This document shows, in pieces, positions 10,410 through 21,439 of a stretch of 64,000 nt of DNA. The notes under the pieces were generated by a model, which saw only the letters and a program-made list of their open reading frames with translations, had not been told where the DNA came from and made no database searches. Both the position numbers and the translations under genes were made by a program. Each line of letters starts with the position of its first letter. The first letter of the stretch is position 1. The stretch spans positions 1-64,000 of the forward strand of contig JACSYO010000443.1 in the NCBI GenBank assembly GCA_016806645.1. The letters are read 5' to 3'. The stretch is from Ophiodon elongatus (Eukaryota > Chordata > Actinopteri > Perciformes > Hexagrammidae).

Positions 10410-11095
10410 TCTTCTAGTCTAACTCTCCGCTAGAAACAACCTCCAGGTCTGAAGAGTGAAGTCAAATCTTCATGTCTTAAACCTGCATTCTCTCTACTGA
10501 CCACCAGGGGGGGGACTCCTCTGGTTGTATAGAAGTCTGTGAGAAAATTACTTTACTTCTCTCTTGATTTATTTCCTCAGTAAACATTGTAAACATGAGT
10601 TTATGGTTTCAGTCTCTAGTCTCAAGTCTTCTTCAATACATCATGATATTCATTTAGTAAATTATGGTCCATTTAGAGTCAAATAGACCATAAATCAGGG
10701 TATGCTTTAGGGCAGGACTACAAGATGATTGACAGTTCGCTACCTTGTTTTAGTTTTGAACTTTAACCCTTTCCCAGTGTTTTCACTTCATGAAAATTAA
10801 TTATGACATTTGTGTCGCCTAAAAATTTCTCATTCAGCATTTGGTTGTACTTAGCTCCACCCACTAGTTTTAAGGTTTGTTACCTTTGGGATGTAAAATC
10901 TTATTATACAAAGCAACCAATGTAATGGATTAAAACCTGAACTTTAGTGTGTGAGGACTGTTGTTATAAGCGCTATTTGCAAAATAAAAAAAGAACCAAA
11001 AAATAAAGGACTAGAGAAAAGTTATTTCAGGTTGTTCTAAACATGTTTACTTTATTAGTTTCCTGGAAATAATGATGTGATTTGCTGCTATTTAA
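10410..11095. other. Noncoding DNA
   Basis: This stretch lies upstream of the minus-strand first exon and would hold its promoter, but no clear TATA box or CpG island is visible. No gene or known repeat was recognised. Confidence 0.4.
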
Positions 11096-11330
11096 AGGGA
11101 CAGTATGTAGGATTTGGCACCATCTATTGGTGAAGTTTCAGATGACATAATATACCCCTCTGTTCACTCCCAGCTTTCCAGGAGTAGAGTGCAAAACCAC
11201 GGTAATGTGGTTTGTCTTGCTCAGAGGCCGTCCTTACCATAACACTGCTTTTGGGGCAACAGAGGTCACAGATTGTAGTTGGCATACTATGTAAATACAA
11301 TGTAGTGACTTCAACAAATATCCAATTTTA
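11096..11330. repeat. Teleost dispersed repeat (gggacagtatgtaggatttg type)
   Basis: The segment beginning GGGACAGTATGTAGGATTTG followed by GCACCATCTATTGGTGAAG is a familiar short fish repeat head. The remainder to about 11330 is degraded. No product is encoded. Confidence 0.5.
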
Positions 11331-11819
11331 TTTTAAAGCCACTGGGAAAAAACGGGAGAACTTGTTCGGATGCGTGTTCTATGCCACAAACAAATCCCTG
11401 TCCAGTGCGCTCTGTTTCGATCCGTTGAGCCATTTATTCTGTTGCACATTGACGCCATATCATTAAATCAGCATTGTTCAGTCTTACTTGTATCAATGCA
11501 TATCACATGCTTAGTAACAGGACACAACAAAATACCACACGACAGGATAAGACACGATAAGACACATTCACTTGAAAATGATCACTGTCTTAAAATATTT
11601 GACGACTATTTTTCATGAAAAAAAACCAGACTTGAACTAAATTAAAAGTCCCCTTTAGAAATGATAACGCGAAAGATGGAAAGTAAGGTTAGCAGGAATA
11701 ACAGAGTATTCTCATCAAAAAAACTAAACTAAATCGGTCAGCTTTTGAAATTATCACCGTATTCACAGAGTTCCTCCTAAACCGTGCTGGAATAGCTGAA
11801 GTAAATAATAAAGGCTATC

Positions 11820-12160
11820 TAGGTGACACTAGACACTAATTGGATCAGGCAGTTAAAAACTGTCTCTACTTTCCCGCTAACTATCCATCATATCTTTTCC
11901 AAGAACCTTGCTGGAGTTGACAGTTACAGCTTATTTCTAGGGAATTATACAAAACAATGGGATTTGTATAAGAAAGTGTCACGAGTATGTTGTAATTGTT
12001 TTTAATAAAGATTCTTCAGATGTTAAAAAAAAATCACTTTGCCTTCCATCTTATTTACAAACAAATGACAGAGGGAACATTTTACATCTATTTTAAATAC
12101 ACAAGAAAAAAAAACAACTTCAAAATATCATTAATCTTTCACAATTGAAAAGAACAAATT
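11820..12160 (-). other. 3' UTR-like flank shared by the zinc-finger paralogues (copy 2)
   Basis: This matches 3191-3656 (for example 'aggtgacactagacactaat', 'ttaaaaactgtctctacttt' and 'cactttgccttccatcttat') and lies directly downstream of the minus-strand array ending at 12161. Confidence 0.75.
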
Positions 12161-14238
12161 CTATCCTGTGTGGATTCTCATGTGTTTCTTCAGAGTTCCC
12201 TGTTCTGTAAATCTTGTCCCACAAACATCACAATTGAATGGTTTCTCTCCTGTGTGGACTCTCACGTGACTCTTCAAACTCCCCTGCACTGTAAATCTTT
12301 TCCCACAAACATCACAACTGAATGGTTTCTCTCCTGTGTGGACTCTCATGTGTGTCTTCAGAGCTCCCTTTTCTGGAAATCTTTTCCCACAAACATCACA
12401 ACTGAATGGTTTCTCTCCTGTGTGGACTCTCACGTGACTCTTCAAACTCCCCTGCACTGTAAATCTTTTCCCACAAACATCACAACTGAATGGTTTCTCT
12501 CCTGTGTGGACTCTCATGTGTGTCTTCAGAGCTCCCTTTTCTGGAAATCTTTTCCCACAAACATCACAACTGAATGGTTTCTCTCCTGTGTGGACTCTCA
12601 GTGCTCTTCAAACTCCCCTGCACTGTAAATCTTTTCCCACAAACATCACAACTGAATGGTTTCTCTCCTGTGTGGACTCTCATGTGTGTCTTCAGACTCC
12701 CTTTTCTGGAAATCTTTTCCCACAAACATCACAACTGAATGGTTTCTCTCCTGTGTGGACTCTCATGTGACTCTTCAAACTCCCCTGCACTGAAAATCTT
12801 TTCCCACAAACATCACAACTGAATGGTTTCTCTCCTGTGTGGCCTCTCACGTGACTTTTCAAACTCCCCTGCACTGTAAATCGTTTCCCACAAACATCAC
12901 AACTGAATGGTTTCTCTCCTGTGTGGATTCTCATGTGTTTCTTCAGAGTTCCCTGTTCTGTAAATCTTTTCCCACAAACATCACAACCGAATGGCTTCTC
13001 TCCTGTGTGGACTCTCATGTGACTTTTCAAACTCCCCTGCACTGTAAATCGTTTCCCACAAACATCACAACTGAATGGTTTCTCTCCTGTGTGGATTCTC
13101 ATGTGTTTCTTCAGAGTTCCCTGTTCTGTAAATCTTTTCCCACAAACATCACAACTGAATGGCTTCTCTCCTGTGTGGACTCTCATGTGACTTTTCAAAC
13201 TCCACTGCACTGTAAACCGTTTCCCACAAACATCACAACTGAATGGTTTCTCTCCTGTGTGGATTCTCATGTGTTTCTTCAGAGTTCCCTGTTCTGTAAA
13301 TCTTTTCCCACAAACATCACAACTGAATGGCTTCTCTCCTGTGTGACCTCTCATGTGACTTTTCAAACTCCCCTGCACTGTAAATCGTTTCCCACAAACA
13401 TCACAACTGAATGGTTTCTCTCCTGTGTGGATTCTCATGTGTTTCTTCAGAGTTCCCTGTTCTGTAAATCTTTTCCCACAAACATCACAACTGGTGAGAA
13501 ATGGTTTCTCTCCTGTGAGAAGTCTTGGCCGTGATTCTATATTTTCCTTCATTCTTAAATATTTCTTTCTAACCAAACAGTTGGAGGGCATTTTCCCAAA
13601 ATGACACATCATGTGACTCTGAAGAAACCCCTTGTAGTAAAACCGTTTACTACACTTGAAGAAGCTAAAGGATTTGTTGCCAGCGTTACATCCCACATGA
13701 CTTACAAGGGGTTCCTTATATTTCAGGGCAGCAGACTCATGTGCACTGGTCTCCTTCCAAACATTGACCCCGTCTTCACTTTCAGGTCTAGAATCTGACA
13801 ACGATTCTTGCCAAACACCATGACTGACTTCAGTCTCAGAAGATTCTGAAGCTTTTTCATCATCAGCATTTGGATGTGAATGACTCTGTGGATTTAGGTT
13901 CCTGGCTGGTCCTGATCCCCCACAGTCCTCTGCATCAGTTTCTGTTTTTATCGGTGTAGCTGACCTGCCGGCTGGAGGCTCCGCCTCTCTGTTGTCCTCC
14001 GCCTGGCTTTGATGAAGCCGTGAGGTCTGAGGTTTGTCATCTTCACTCTTCACAGTAACAGCAGTGAATGGGAACTTGGTGATATCGGCCTCCTGCAGCA
14101 CATTAAGCTGCTCTCCTTCTAGACGGGTCCAGAGTTCCTCCTTTTCCTCTTTTATGTGGAGGGGCTCCGGAACCTCCTGGTCCAGGTCCAGGCACTCAGG
14201 GGGGACATCTGCTTTAATCACCAACAGCTGCTGGACAT
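12161..14238 (-). CDS. C2H2 zinc-finger gene 2, main exon with 9 intact fingers and an internal stop
   Basis: The minus-strand second exon follows acceptor CTGCAG|ATGTCCAGCAG at 14238. It opens with an acidic segment (DVQQLLVIKADVPPECLDLD, then HIKEEKEELWTRLEGEQLN) typical of teleost C2H2 genes, which may mediate protein contacts. After one degenerate finger-like unit come nine complete C2H2 fingers with TGEKPF linkers. They alternate between helix types TEQGTLKKH and TVQGSLKSH, a two-finger unit of 168 bp. A single-base loss near 12688 gives a stop at 12692, inside finger ten. A 2-base loss near 12603 restores the original frame, so about four more fingers follow to the natural stop at 12161. 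The first exon may be 19956-20133, about 5.7 kb upstream. Nuclear DNA binding is inferred from the family; the target is unknown. Confidence 0.85.
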
Positions 14239-15310
14239 CTGCAGGGAGCACATTATGGAAAACTGGGACTTCAGACTGATATCAGCTTTCATTAGTGGAC
14301 ACAGTCATGGAATTTGACTAAATGTATATTTGTTTCTCTTAATGTACAAAACAGAAATATATAACAATGACATTTGTAAACAGCAGTACATGTAAAAGGT
14401 TGCTTTTATACGAGGCAGCCGGATGTCACACACTTCATACAACGATACTAACATTTAGATTGATAGTGATGATATTAACACATTAATGATCAGTAAGTAT
14501 TTAAACTATATACTACACGCTTTTAACAGTCGTATTTTATTTCATCATTAAATTCACTTCTGAGAATGTTTGAGGGGAGAAATCAACACATTTTTTTAAT
14601 AGTGCTAGTTTCATGAAAATTGATGGCGAAAGAAACATTTACTCCGTTTGTTGAGTTGAGAAGCTCAACAAGCCGATTGAAAAATAAGAGACTTGGGAAC
14701 TTGGGATGTACCCATATTGCATCCCCGTTTCCCTCACTTGCGTCTTCTCCTTGCGTCTTTGTCCCTCCCATCAGGGATGCATGGAGATACGCAAGGAAAC
14801 AAGGAAATAGGCTCCTTCGAGATGACAGTCCTGCGCAGAATCGATCACCGGCTATTGCCGCACAATGCATGCCGGTTAGATTTGTGTCCTACTTGATCCC
14901 GACTTGCTCTGACGTCATGCACACGTGGTCAACGACGACCTCATGAGAGCGAGGCGGCCGCAGTTACTCTTCACCGACTGCATGACCCAATGCATGATGG
15001 GAAATGCCTGGCTGTCGCCAGATCAGAGAGCTGATAGCAGTTTTGTAGAAAATCCTATTTTTGTATGAAGTTGTAATAATTGACGCTTGATTGTTGGCTA
15101 TTAGTCTCATGTTTAATCTAAAAAACACATCGTGTGGTTGATAACCTGTTGCCTTTCCGACGGCCTATGTTAAGTGTCAACTTGTGTTATGTAGACAACT
15201 ACTATGTATAGGTAGGTACTGATGTGACTGATGTGTATCTTTGGAAAGCTAAGATTCTTGTGATTCGATTGATGCAAACTATTTCAAGATACGATCACAA
15301 CAGCAGGTAC
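13780..15310. repeat. Segmental duplication copy 1 (partner 27180-28376 plus 29413-29608)
   Basis: From the acidic exon segment through the intron flank (caatcatgcatgatgggaaa type words, 'cgattgttggctattagtct', 'aggtaggtactgatg') this region matches 27180-28376 and then continues at 29413-29608. Copy 2 is split by an RTE LINE. Copy 1 carries an extra roughly 208-bp MITE-like block at about 14698-14905. The duplication covers part of the gene and several hundred bases of noncoding flank. Confidence 0.85.
14698..14905. mobile_element. MITE-like insertion, same family as 59140-60066
   Basis: This block is absent from the paralogous site near 28145. It contains 'attgcatccccgtttccctc', 'acttgcgtcttctccttgcg' and 'ggagatacgcaaggaaac', which match in reverse complement the right-hand end of the element at 59140-60066 (ggaaacggggatgcaattaa). 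Ends and target duplication are unclear. Confidence 0.6.
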
Positions 15311-15417
15311 AATCAATGCCTCTGTCAGACTACCAACAAACAAAATCGAGGCAACTCACCTATGAAGCTTCATAGTAATCCACCAATTAATAATATTCCA
15401 AAGAAATGGTCTTGTTA

Positions 15418-15916
15418 AGGTGTGTTCACACCAAAAGCGAATTTCCACACCGCATCATTCGCATGGTGTGTTCACACCAAAAGCGTTGCGAATATTAGCA
15501 TCACAATAGCAACCACCTGCTTTGTACATGTTGTGGAAGTCCCACAAACGTTGGAACATCAAACGCCCTCATGTCTGGGTTCATAATATTATCCGTAGCC
15601 GCACACAGCTTCTCCAGGAGCTGCGTCTGGAGGACTTCCTCTGCCAGACTATCGACTTCTCCTTCATAGTTTCTGATCAGCAACGGCAGGACGGCGGTGA
15701 CGACGGGCGGAGCTTCTCAACGCTGATTGGCGTTCGCAACTCAGCGTCACACAAATGTTTCGCAAATGCGTCGCGTCATTCGCAGAGTTCGCGCCGCACG
15801 GTTAGCCCGATTCGCCAGCGAAAATTCGCTTTTTCGCAACTATTTCGCTTCTGTGCATTGACTTTGTATGTAATCTGGTCGCGGTAATTCGCGCCGCGTT
15901 TGGTGTGAACGCACCT
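15418..15916. mobile_element. PIF/Harbinger-type element with TTA target duplication
   Basis: The ends are inverted: AGGTGTGTTCACACCAAAAG at 15418 and TTTGGTGTGAACGCACCT at 15916. The element is flanked on both sides by TTA (15415-15417 and 15917-15919), the 3-bp target duplication type of PIF/Harbinger elements. The interior keeps a plus-strand fragment (KRWNIKRPHVWVHNIIRS, then QLLQELRLEDF) resembling the N-terminal part of Harbinger transposases, with no DDE domain. The left terminal repeat is internally duplicated at about 15464-15490. It is a nonautonomous remnant. Confidence 0.85.
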
Positions 15917-15919
15917 TTA

Positions 15920-16675
15920 CATTGGCAAAGGTCCAGACGATCCAATCCAGTAAAATATTTAGTCCAAAACACATTACATAAATATATACCCACGGACTAC
16001 TGTTGCATTTCAAATTAGCCGGCAGATATGGCTAATTATTTATGTATTTTCGCTGGCAACTCCTGTTCTGATGTAAACAATGCCGATTGCCTAGTATCAA
16101 AATGGTGGCTGAACTCTGACCTTTCGATTGACACCTCACTTGACCCAATAGGAGCTGGTATTTCATTTCCACAGTCTACAATAGCCAACGACAGTCCGCA
16201 TTGAAGGAAAGTGCCTGCCCATCTTCTTTCGTGTGAAGACCGATCCAAGTGCAACCAATTCTTCTGATGACTGGCGCTTCATATAGCCAATGAAATGACG
16301 ATGTGCTGCTTCAGGGGGAAGAGTTAAAGCCACAACAAGGAAGTCACTGCGTAAAGGCGAACAGCTGGTTCCAAATCAGTGTGCGTCCGTGCATAACTTT
16401 GACGAGGTACGGTTTCATGGTCCCAGTCCCATGGGAATTCCCATGTTTTCAAGTCCCAGCTATTGTCATCTGCAAGCATCTGTTTACAAATAAATATTCA
16501 GGTGGAAATAGAAACCTTCTACTTCAGTGTGTTCAGACTTCTATTACTCAATGCCAGTAGCACTTAAAGTGATTCTGGTTTCACTGGTGAAAATGGGCAT
16601 TTTCCAGATTTTTACATATTTTCTTGAATTCACCTTTAATTAAAAGGTACTTGCATATGAGACACCCATGTGTTG
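15920..16675. other. Noncoding DNA inside the presumed intron of zinc-finger gene 2
   Basis: No gene recognised. A short palindrome, CCCAGTCCCATGGGAATTCC, lies near 16420. Nothing else stands out. Confidence 0.4.
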
Positions 16676-16677
16676 TA

Positions 16678-18342
16678 CAGTCCCTGACAAAAGTCTTGTC
16701 GCTTGGGTACAAGTTGACCTTAAGTGCCCCTCAAATATATTTGTAATCAATTTTTTTTTTACAAGAAATGGCTAATTTCAATCCCAACAGCTTTTGAAAT
16801 AATGTTATGGTGCCAAACGAAACTGCTGAAAAGCATTCTAACGTTCACAGCTTGGTAAAGCCCACTGAGTCAGTTTTTGCAAAGACAAAAGTCTTGTCGC
16901 CTTGTCATATGATGCACCCAATCCTAGATTACAGCCTCACCTATGATCAATAATTGATCAATCAATTAGTGGGTGTGTATAAAAAGAACCCCAGCACACC
17001 AGACCTTCACATCAACTGCAACTTGACCTCTGACAACATGCCTAAGATTCACCCTGAGACCAAAGCGTTGATTATCAAGAGGATGAAGACCAGATCCACT
17101 GCTGAGGTGGCTGACACCTTCAATGTGTCTCAGCGTCAAGTACAAAGAATAAGAAAAAGATTTGAAGAGACTGGAGATGTTTTTGACAAGCCCAGGTCCG
17201 GCAGACCCCGCAAGACAACTGCTTGGGAGGACCGTTTGTTGGCTCGAAAATCCAAGGCCAGCCCCTTTTCCACTGCAGCAGAGCTCCACCAGGCCTGGTC
17301 ACCTCAAGTCCCTGTGTCAACCAGGACAGTTTGTAGAATTCTGTCTCAAAATGGCCTCCATGGTCGAATCAGTGCCCAGAAACCAGCACTAAACAAAAGG
17401 CAAATTCAAGGCCCACAGCCTGCTAAAAGGATGGACGCTGGAAAAGTGGCAGAAGGTGGATTTCTCAGATGAATCTTCGGTTGAATTACATCACAGCCGC
17501 CGCAAATATTGCAGGAGACCTACTGGAGCCCGCATGGATCTGAGATTCACCCAGAAAACAGTTAAGTTTGGTGGCGGAAAAATCATGGTCTGGGGTTACA
17601 TCCAGTATGCGGGTGTGCGAGAGATTTGCAGGGTGGAAGGCAATATCAATAGCCTAAAATATCAAGAAGTATTAGCTACCTCTTACATTCCCAACCATAA
17701 AAGGGGTCAAATTTTGCAGCAGGATGGTGCTCCATCGCATACTTCCATCTCTACATCAAAGTTCCTCAAGGCGAAGAAGATCAAGGTGCTCCAGGACTGG
17801 CCAGCCCAGTCACCAGACATGAACATCACTGAGCATGTCTGGGGTAGAATGAAAGAGGAAGCATGGAAGACAAAACCAAAGAATCTTGATGAACTCTGGG
17901 AGGCATGTAAGACTGCTTTCTTTGCTATTCCTGATGACTTCATCAATAAATTGTATGAATCATTGTTGAACCGCATGGATGCAGTCCTTCAAGCTCATGG
18001 AAGTCATACAAGATATTAAATATGGATCTCACAGCACCACTACTTAATTCACTGATGTTATGCAACATATTTTTGTATTTGAAGTAAATTATTTGTTCAA
18101 TTTTCACATTACTCTCTGTAGGCGACAAAACTTTTGTATTGCCAAAATCTGACCTTTCTGTGTTCATTAAATGATCAATCTTTCTTCAGTGAAGCAAATT
18201 TATTTTAGTATATTAAACATAATTTGGGAGGGTTTTAGCTTTCATATGAGCCATTTCTAAAACCAATGGATTAATTAAAAGTCAGGTTATAAGCTGTTGT
18301 TTCTACAAAATGGATAAGTGACAAGACTTTTGTCAGGGACTG
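16678..18342 (+). mobile_element. Tc1-family transposon with IR/DR-type ends
   Basis: Outer ends are CAGTCCCTGACAAAAGTCTT at 16678 and its inverse ending TTTTGTCAGGGACTG at 18342. The left flank is TA; the right flank reads TC, so the TA duplication is damaged. The inner motif ACAAAAGTCTTGTCGCC recurs at about 16884-16901 and inverted at 18119-18138. Each end therefore has two copies about 200 bp apart, the arrangement known from Sleeping Beauty-like Tc1 elements. The interior carries a frameshifted transposase. The element lies in the presumed intron of zinc-finger gene 2. Confidence 0.95.
17038..18019 (+). pseudogene. Tc1 transposase, one frameshift
   Basis: The frame opens at ATG 17038 with MPKIHPETKALIIKRM. 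It has paired-type helix-turn-helix segments (TAEVADTFNVSQRQVQRIRK), the GRPR-like motif RSGRPRKT, and then the DDE domain. Near 17400 the frame slips: the first frame stops at 17470-17472, while the second supplies SLLKGWTLEKWQKVDFSDES and runs to 18019. The catalytic acids are visible as DFSDES, QQDGAPSH and the Glu in NITEHVWGRMK, matching the DDE pattern of Tc1 enzymes. The joined length of about 327 codons is close to full length. The protein would cut and paste the element at TA sites; with the frameshift it is very probably inactive. Confidence 0.93.
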
Positions 18343-18344
18343 TC

Positions 18345-19580
18345 TATGATAATTTGCAGAACAATCTCAGCTATCTATATAATGAGGCACCAATTGTCCT
18401 AAGGCACTGTGTAAAGAGATAATTTGGCCATAAAGCTGACAAATTGAAGTCTGATTTTTGAAATTCTTCAAATCTCTTGTGAAAACATAACTTTACTCAT
18501 GTGGACAAACTGTTTTAGTGCTTGAAATTGGTTTACCAAAGTCTTAGGTTAACAAAAGTGGTGGAATATATGGATAAAATAGTAGATAAATGTCTAAAAC
18601 CAAATTTTGTAATATCGTTTGAGTAGAAGTGATGTCTGTCACTCCACTTACACCAACTGTTAGAGGGACTGAGATGAAATGGGACCGAGAAATTACTTCA
18701 TACTACAGATCAAGCTTAATGGGATGTGTGCAAATGAAAAACTGTTTTGGGTTTCAAACTAAATATTTACTATATTGCTGAAAGTACGTCACTAACTAAA
18801 CTTTCTCTTCGTATTTCCTCTCTTCTCTCTGACCCAAGAGAGTTAAAGGTAAACTTCAGAGTTAATAAAGCTTATGTATATGTGGTACCCACATTAATGT
18901 TGGACACAATAATAGGAATTGGACACCCTCCATATTATCATTTATTTATTTATTATTTTTTGTTGATTGTTTTGTTTATTCACCTGGCATGTTCATCTGC
19001 AATAGAAACTGAAATGGTTTAGGAGGTTAATATTTGGTTAACCATCCTGTTATTTTGCAGGTCAAATTGACCCATTTCAAAGTCTGAAAATCTATGAGAA
19101 ATATAGACGTACTTTTTCTGTATGAAACTTCTTCTGCTTGCCTTAATTAGTTAAATCAACATAAAAAATGGTTCATATCATACATCTATTTATCTACAGC
19201 ACCCCATGAAAAAAAAGTTATGGTAGACTCAAATCATTTATATCTTGGTTTTTCCAATGTACCTAAAAAAATAGTTTGAACATGTATTTTTCATGAAAAC
19301 GAGAGGAGGGGTGAATAACTCCATTCCATTAAATACTTATTGAATTGTTAGTATTGGTCTTGGTGATGAGGTACAAACTATATTTATTAGGATTTTTTGG
19401 TTTCTGACAACTTTTGGATGATTAAACATACAGTGGATCACATTCACCGGGAACATCATTGCTGTACCTGAGAAACGAACATAACAGGAGGGTTGGTTAA
19501 AATGAGTAACGCTCATACAGGCACTTAAGTCAGCTCAGGGGTCCTTTGGGAAGGAAGCGAGGGCAGCGTTACGCTTCATC
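18345..19580. other. AT-rich noncoding DNA
   Basis: No gene, repeat family or regulatory pattern was recognised between the Tc1 element and the next zinc-finger exon. Short frames such as 18747-19022 have no recognisable product. Confidence 0.4.
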
Positions 19581-19955
19581 AGGAGACTAAAACAGCCTGC
19601 AGCATGCAGTTGATGTGCGTGTATTTGTGTGCTTTCAGATAAGTAAATACGTTCTTTAAAACCCATGCACGCCTGGATGTCCTTTGTGTCCAACAAATAC
19701 AACACATTTTAAAGCGAGTAGCAAAGTGTTTCACAGGCAGACATAAAAGAACAAAGGATAGCATACAACGCAGGCACACACACGTTTCTACATAAATATT
19801 TACAAACATATGAATGAATCCGCGCCGCCATATTGACCGTTGTCCCAAAAGCTCTCGACGTGCGAATCCCGTAAAAACGGCGAAAAGGCCTAAAATGTGA
19901 CTTAAACCCTTAAAACAAGCATGACGACTGGGAATAATAATGAAGATGCACAAAC

Positions 19956-20133
19956 CTGATCCGTGGAGCTGAACTCGAGGGTTGAAACCATCCACCAGTA
20001 GTTTGATTTGTCGCTCATATTCTCTTATACGAGAAACTTTCGCCTCACAATCTGCTAATATTCTGTCAAACGGCCCAAAAGCCTCGTCGACTTCCTGCTT
20101 CACCAACACTCTCAGCACTTCTGCTTTCCACAT
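19956..20133 (-). CDS. Fish C2H2 zinc-finger gene, first coding exon (copy 2)
   Basis: The minus-strand exon starts at ATG 20131-20133 with MWKAEVLRVLVKQEVDEAFG, continues FDRILADCEAKVSRIREYER and ends HGS plus one base at donor CAG|GTTTGT (19955). The segment aligns residue for residue with the copy at 10139-10328. Its phase fits the acceptor at 14238, making it the best candidate first exon for zinc-finger gene 2, with an intron of about 5.7 kb holding the Tc1 and Harbinger insertions. Upstream (20160 onward) the promoter side is taken up by a dispersed repeat. Confidence 0.75.
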
Positions 20134-20159
20134 GGAGACAAACACAGGAGGCTCGTTCG

Positions 20160-20665
20160 AGAGGAGCCAGTCCGCAGTAGTGATGTGTCTTTTCGTGTTT
20201 AGGCTCCGAAGCGTGTGTCGAGTAATCCAGGAAGAGCGTTGTGAGGTATCGAGGCTCGTGTTGATGACGTATGTGATGACGTTCGAAGCATCGCGGGACG
20301 GCGTACCACGTGACTGATTCAGGAAATTAAGCTTCATGGTGCTTCATTTGCTCTACTGCGCCATCAAGTGGACAATAAATGTAAAACAGGCAGAGTGATT
20401 TCAATGACACCATGGCTTTGGTGTGTGAAGCTATGAATTGAATAAATTAATGAATGATGTTTGTGATGCCAATACATACATTATGAACTTATTAATATGG
20501 TGTCTGTCTTTATGATACAATGGCAGGGTCAAAAGGAAAAGTGTAAACAAGTTGGGGAGAGGGTTGTTTTGTGACTGTGCTTGTGTTACCAGGGACAACA
20601 TTTTATTCATTTTTATTTAAAAATAACAACTTCTACACAGTGCTCGGTTTCAGGTGGTAACAGTA
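20160..20665 (+). mobile_element. hAT-like dispersed repeat
   Basis: The part from AAGCTTCATGGTGCTTCATT to about 20660 is the inverse of 5482-5830. The part at 20218-20320 (cgaggctcgtgttgatgacg and CACGTGACTGATTCAGGAAA) matches 4296-4402. Together they look like one element of about 500 bp without coding capacity. Family placement is tentative. Confidence 0.6.
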
Positions 20666-21343
20666 ACCGTACTTGTAACTGTTTTATACTGTAGGACTAT
20701 ATCAGACTATGATTATTGTGTTACTATCTATAGAAACTTTAAATAATACCTTCAGTTTGTTTGTGTGTTTTGGCTTTTTCTTTGAAAATGAATTACACTC
20801 AAAATAAAAATGTAGGGATGAGGAGAGATAATTTATGAAGTTAACTGTCAATGCACTGATGTCATTTTGGACAATAAAGTTGATTATTAAACTGTAAACT
20901 ATCCTGACTATTACATATCTTATGTTTGAGGGGGTCATTGCAAAAAAGTATGTTATATTCTGTTTAAATGATCAGTGCTAACTATTTATAAAAAAGAAAA
21001 GAAAAGTAAATTCGACAAAAGTCGAGTGCTCAGAAAAGTGACCACTTCCTGAGCTGTGGCGTCACTGGGCCATTCGTCTCCATACTTTGACCTCAGCAGG
21101 ATGACATCATGGGGGCTCGAACCAAAACGCAGCGATTCGGCTCTGCAGCCGTTTTTTAATGTCTTTGTGGCGCTGTCAGTAGGCTGAAGGAAGTCAGGCA
21201 TAATGTGTGACCGGTGTGCATGCTCACACATATTACATTTTCTGTTGCGCTTCACAGCATTTGAAATTATAGTCGGGGCTACACTCAAAACATCAGGGCT
21301 TAAGCCCCGGCAAGATGACCTGGCAACACCGTCAGAGATTATC

Positions 21344-21432
21344 GTCATTCATTTTCTCTTAAACAAGAAACTTCCTCCTCATAATCCTCTGTTAATCTGT
21401 CAAACAGCCCAAAAATCTCTTCAGCGGCATTC
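21344..21432 (-). pseudogene. Zinc-finger first-exon relic (copy 3)
   Basis: On the minus strand, NAAEEIFGLFDRLTEDYEEE followed by VSCLRENE and a stop codon matches the middle of the first exons at 10139-10328 and 19956-20133. The start and the donor site are lost. It is a third broken copy of the same exon. Confidence 0.75.
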
Positions 21433-21439
21433 TTGGCCG

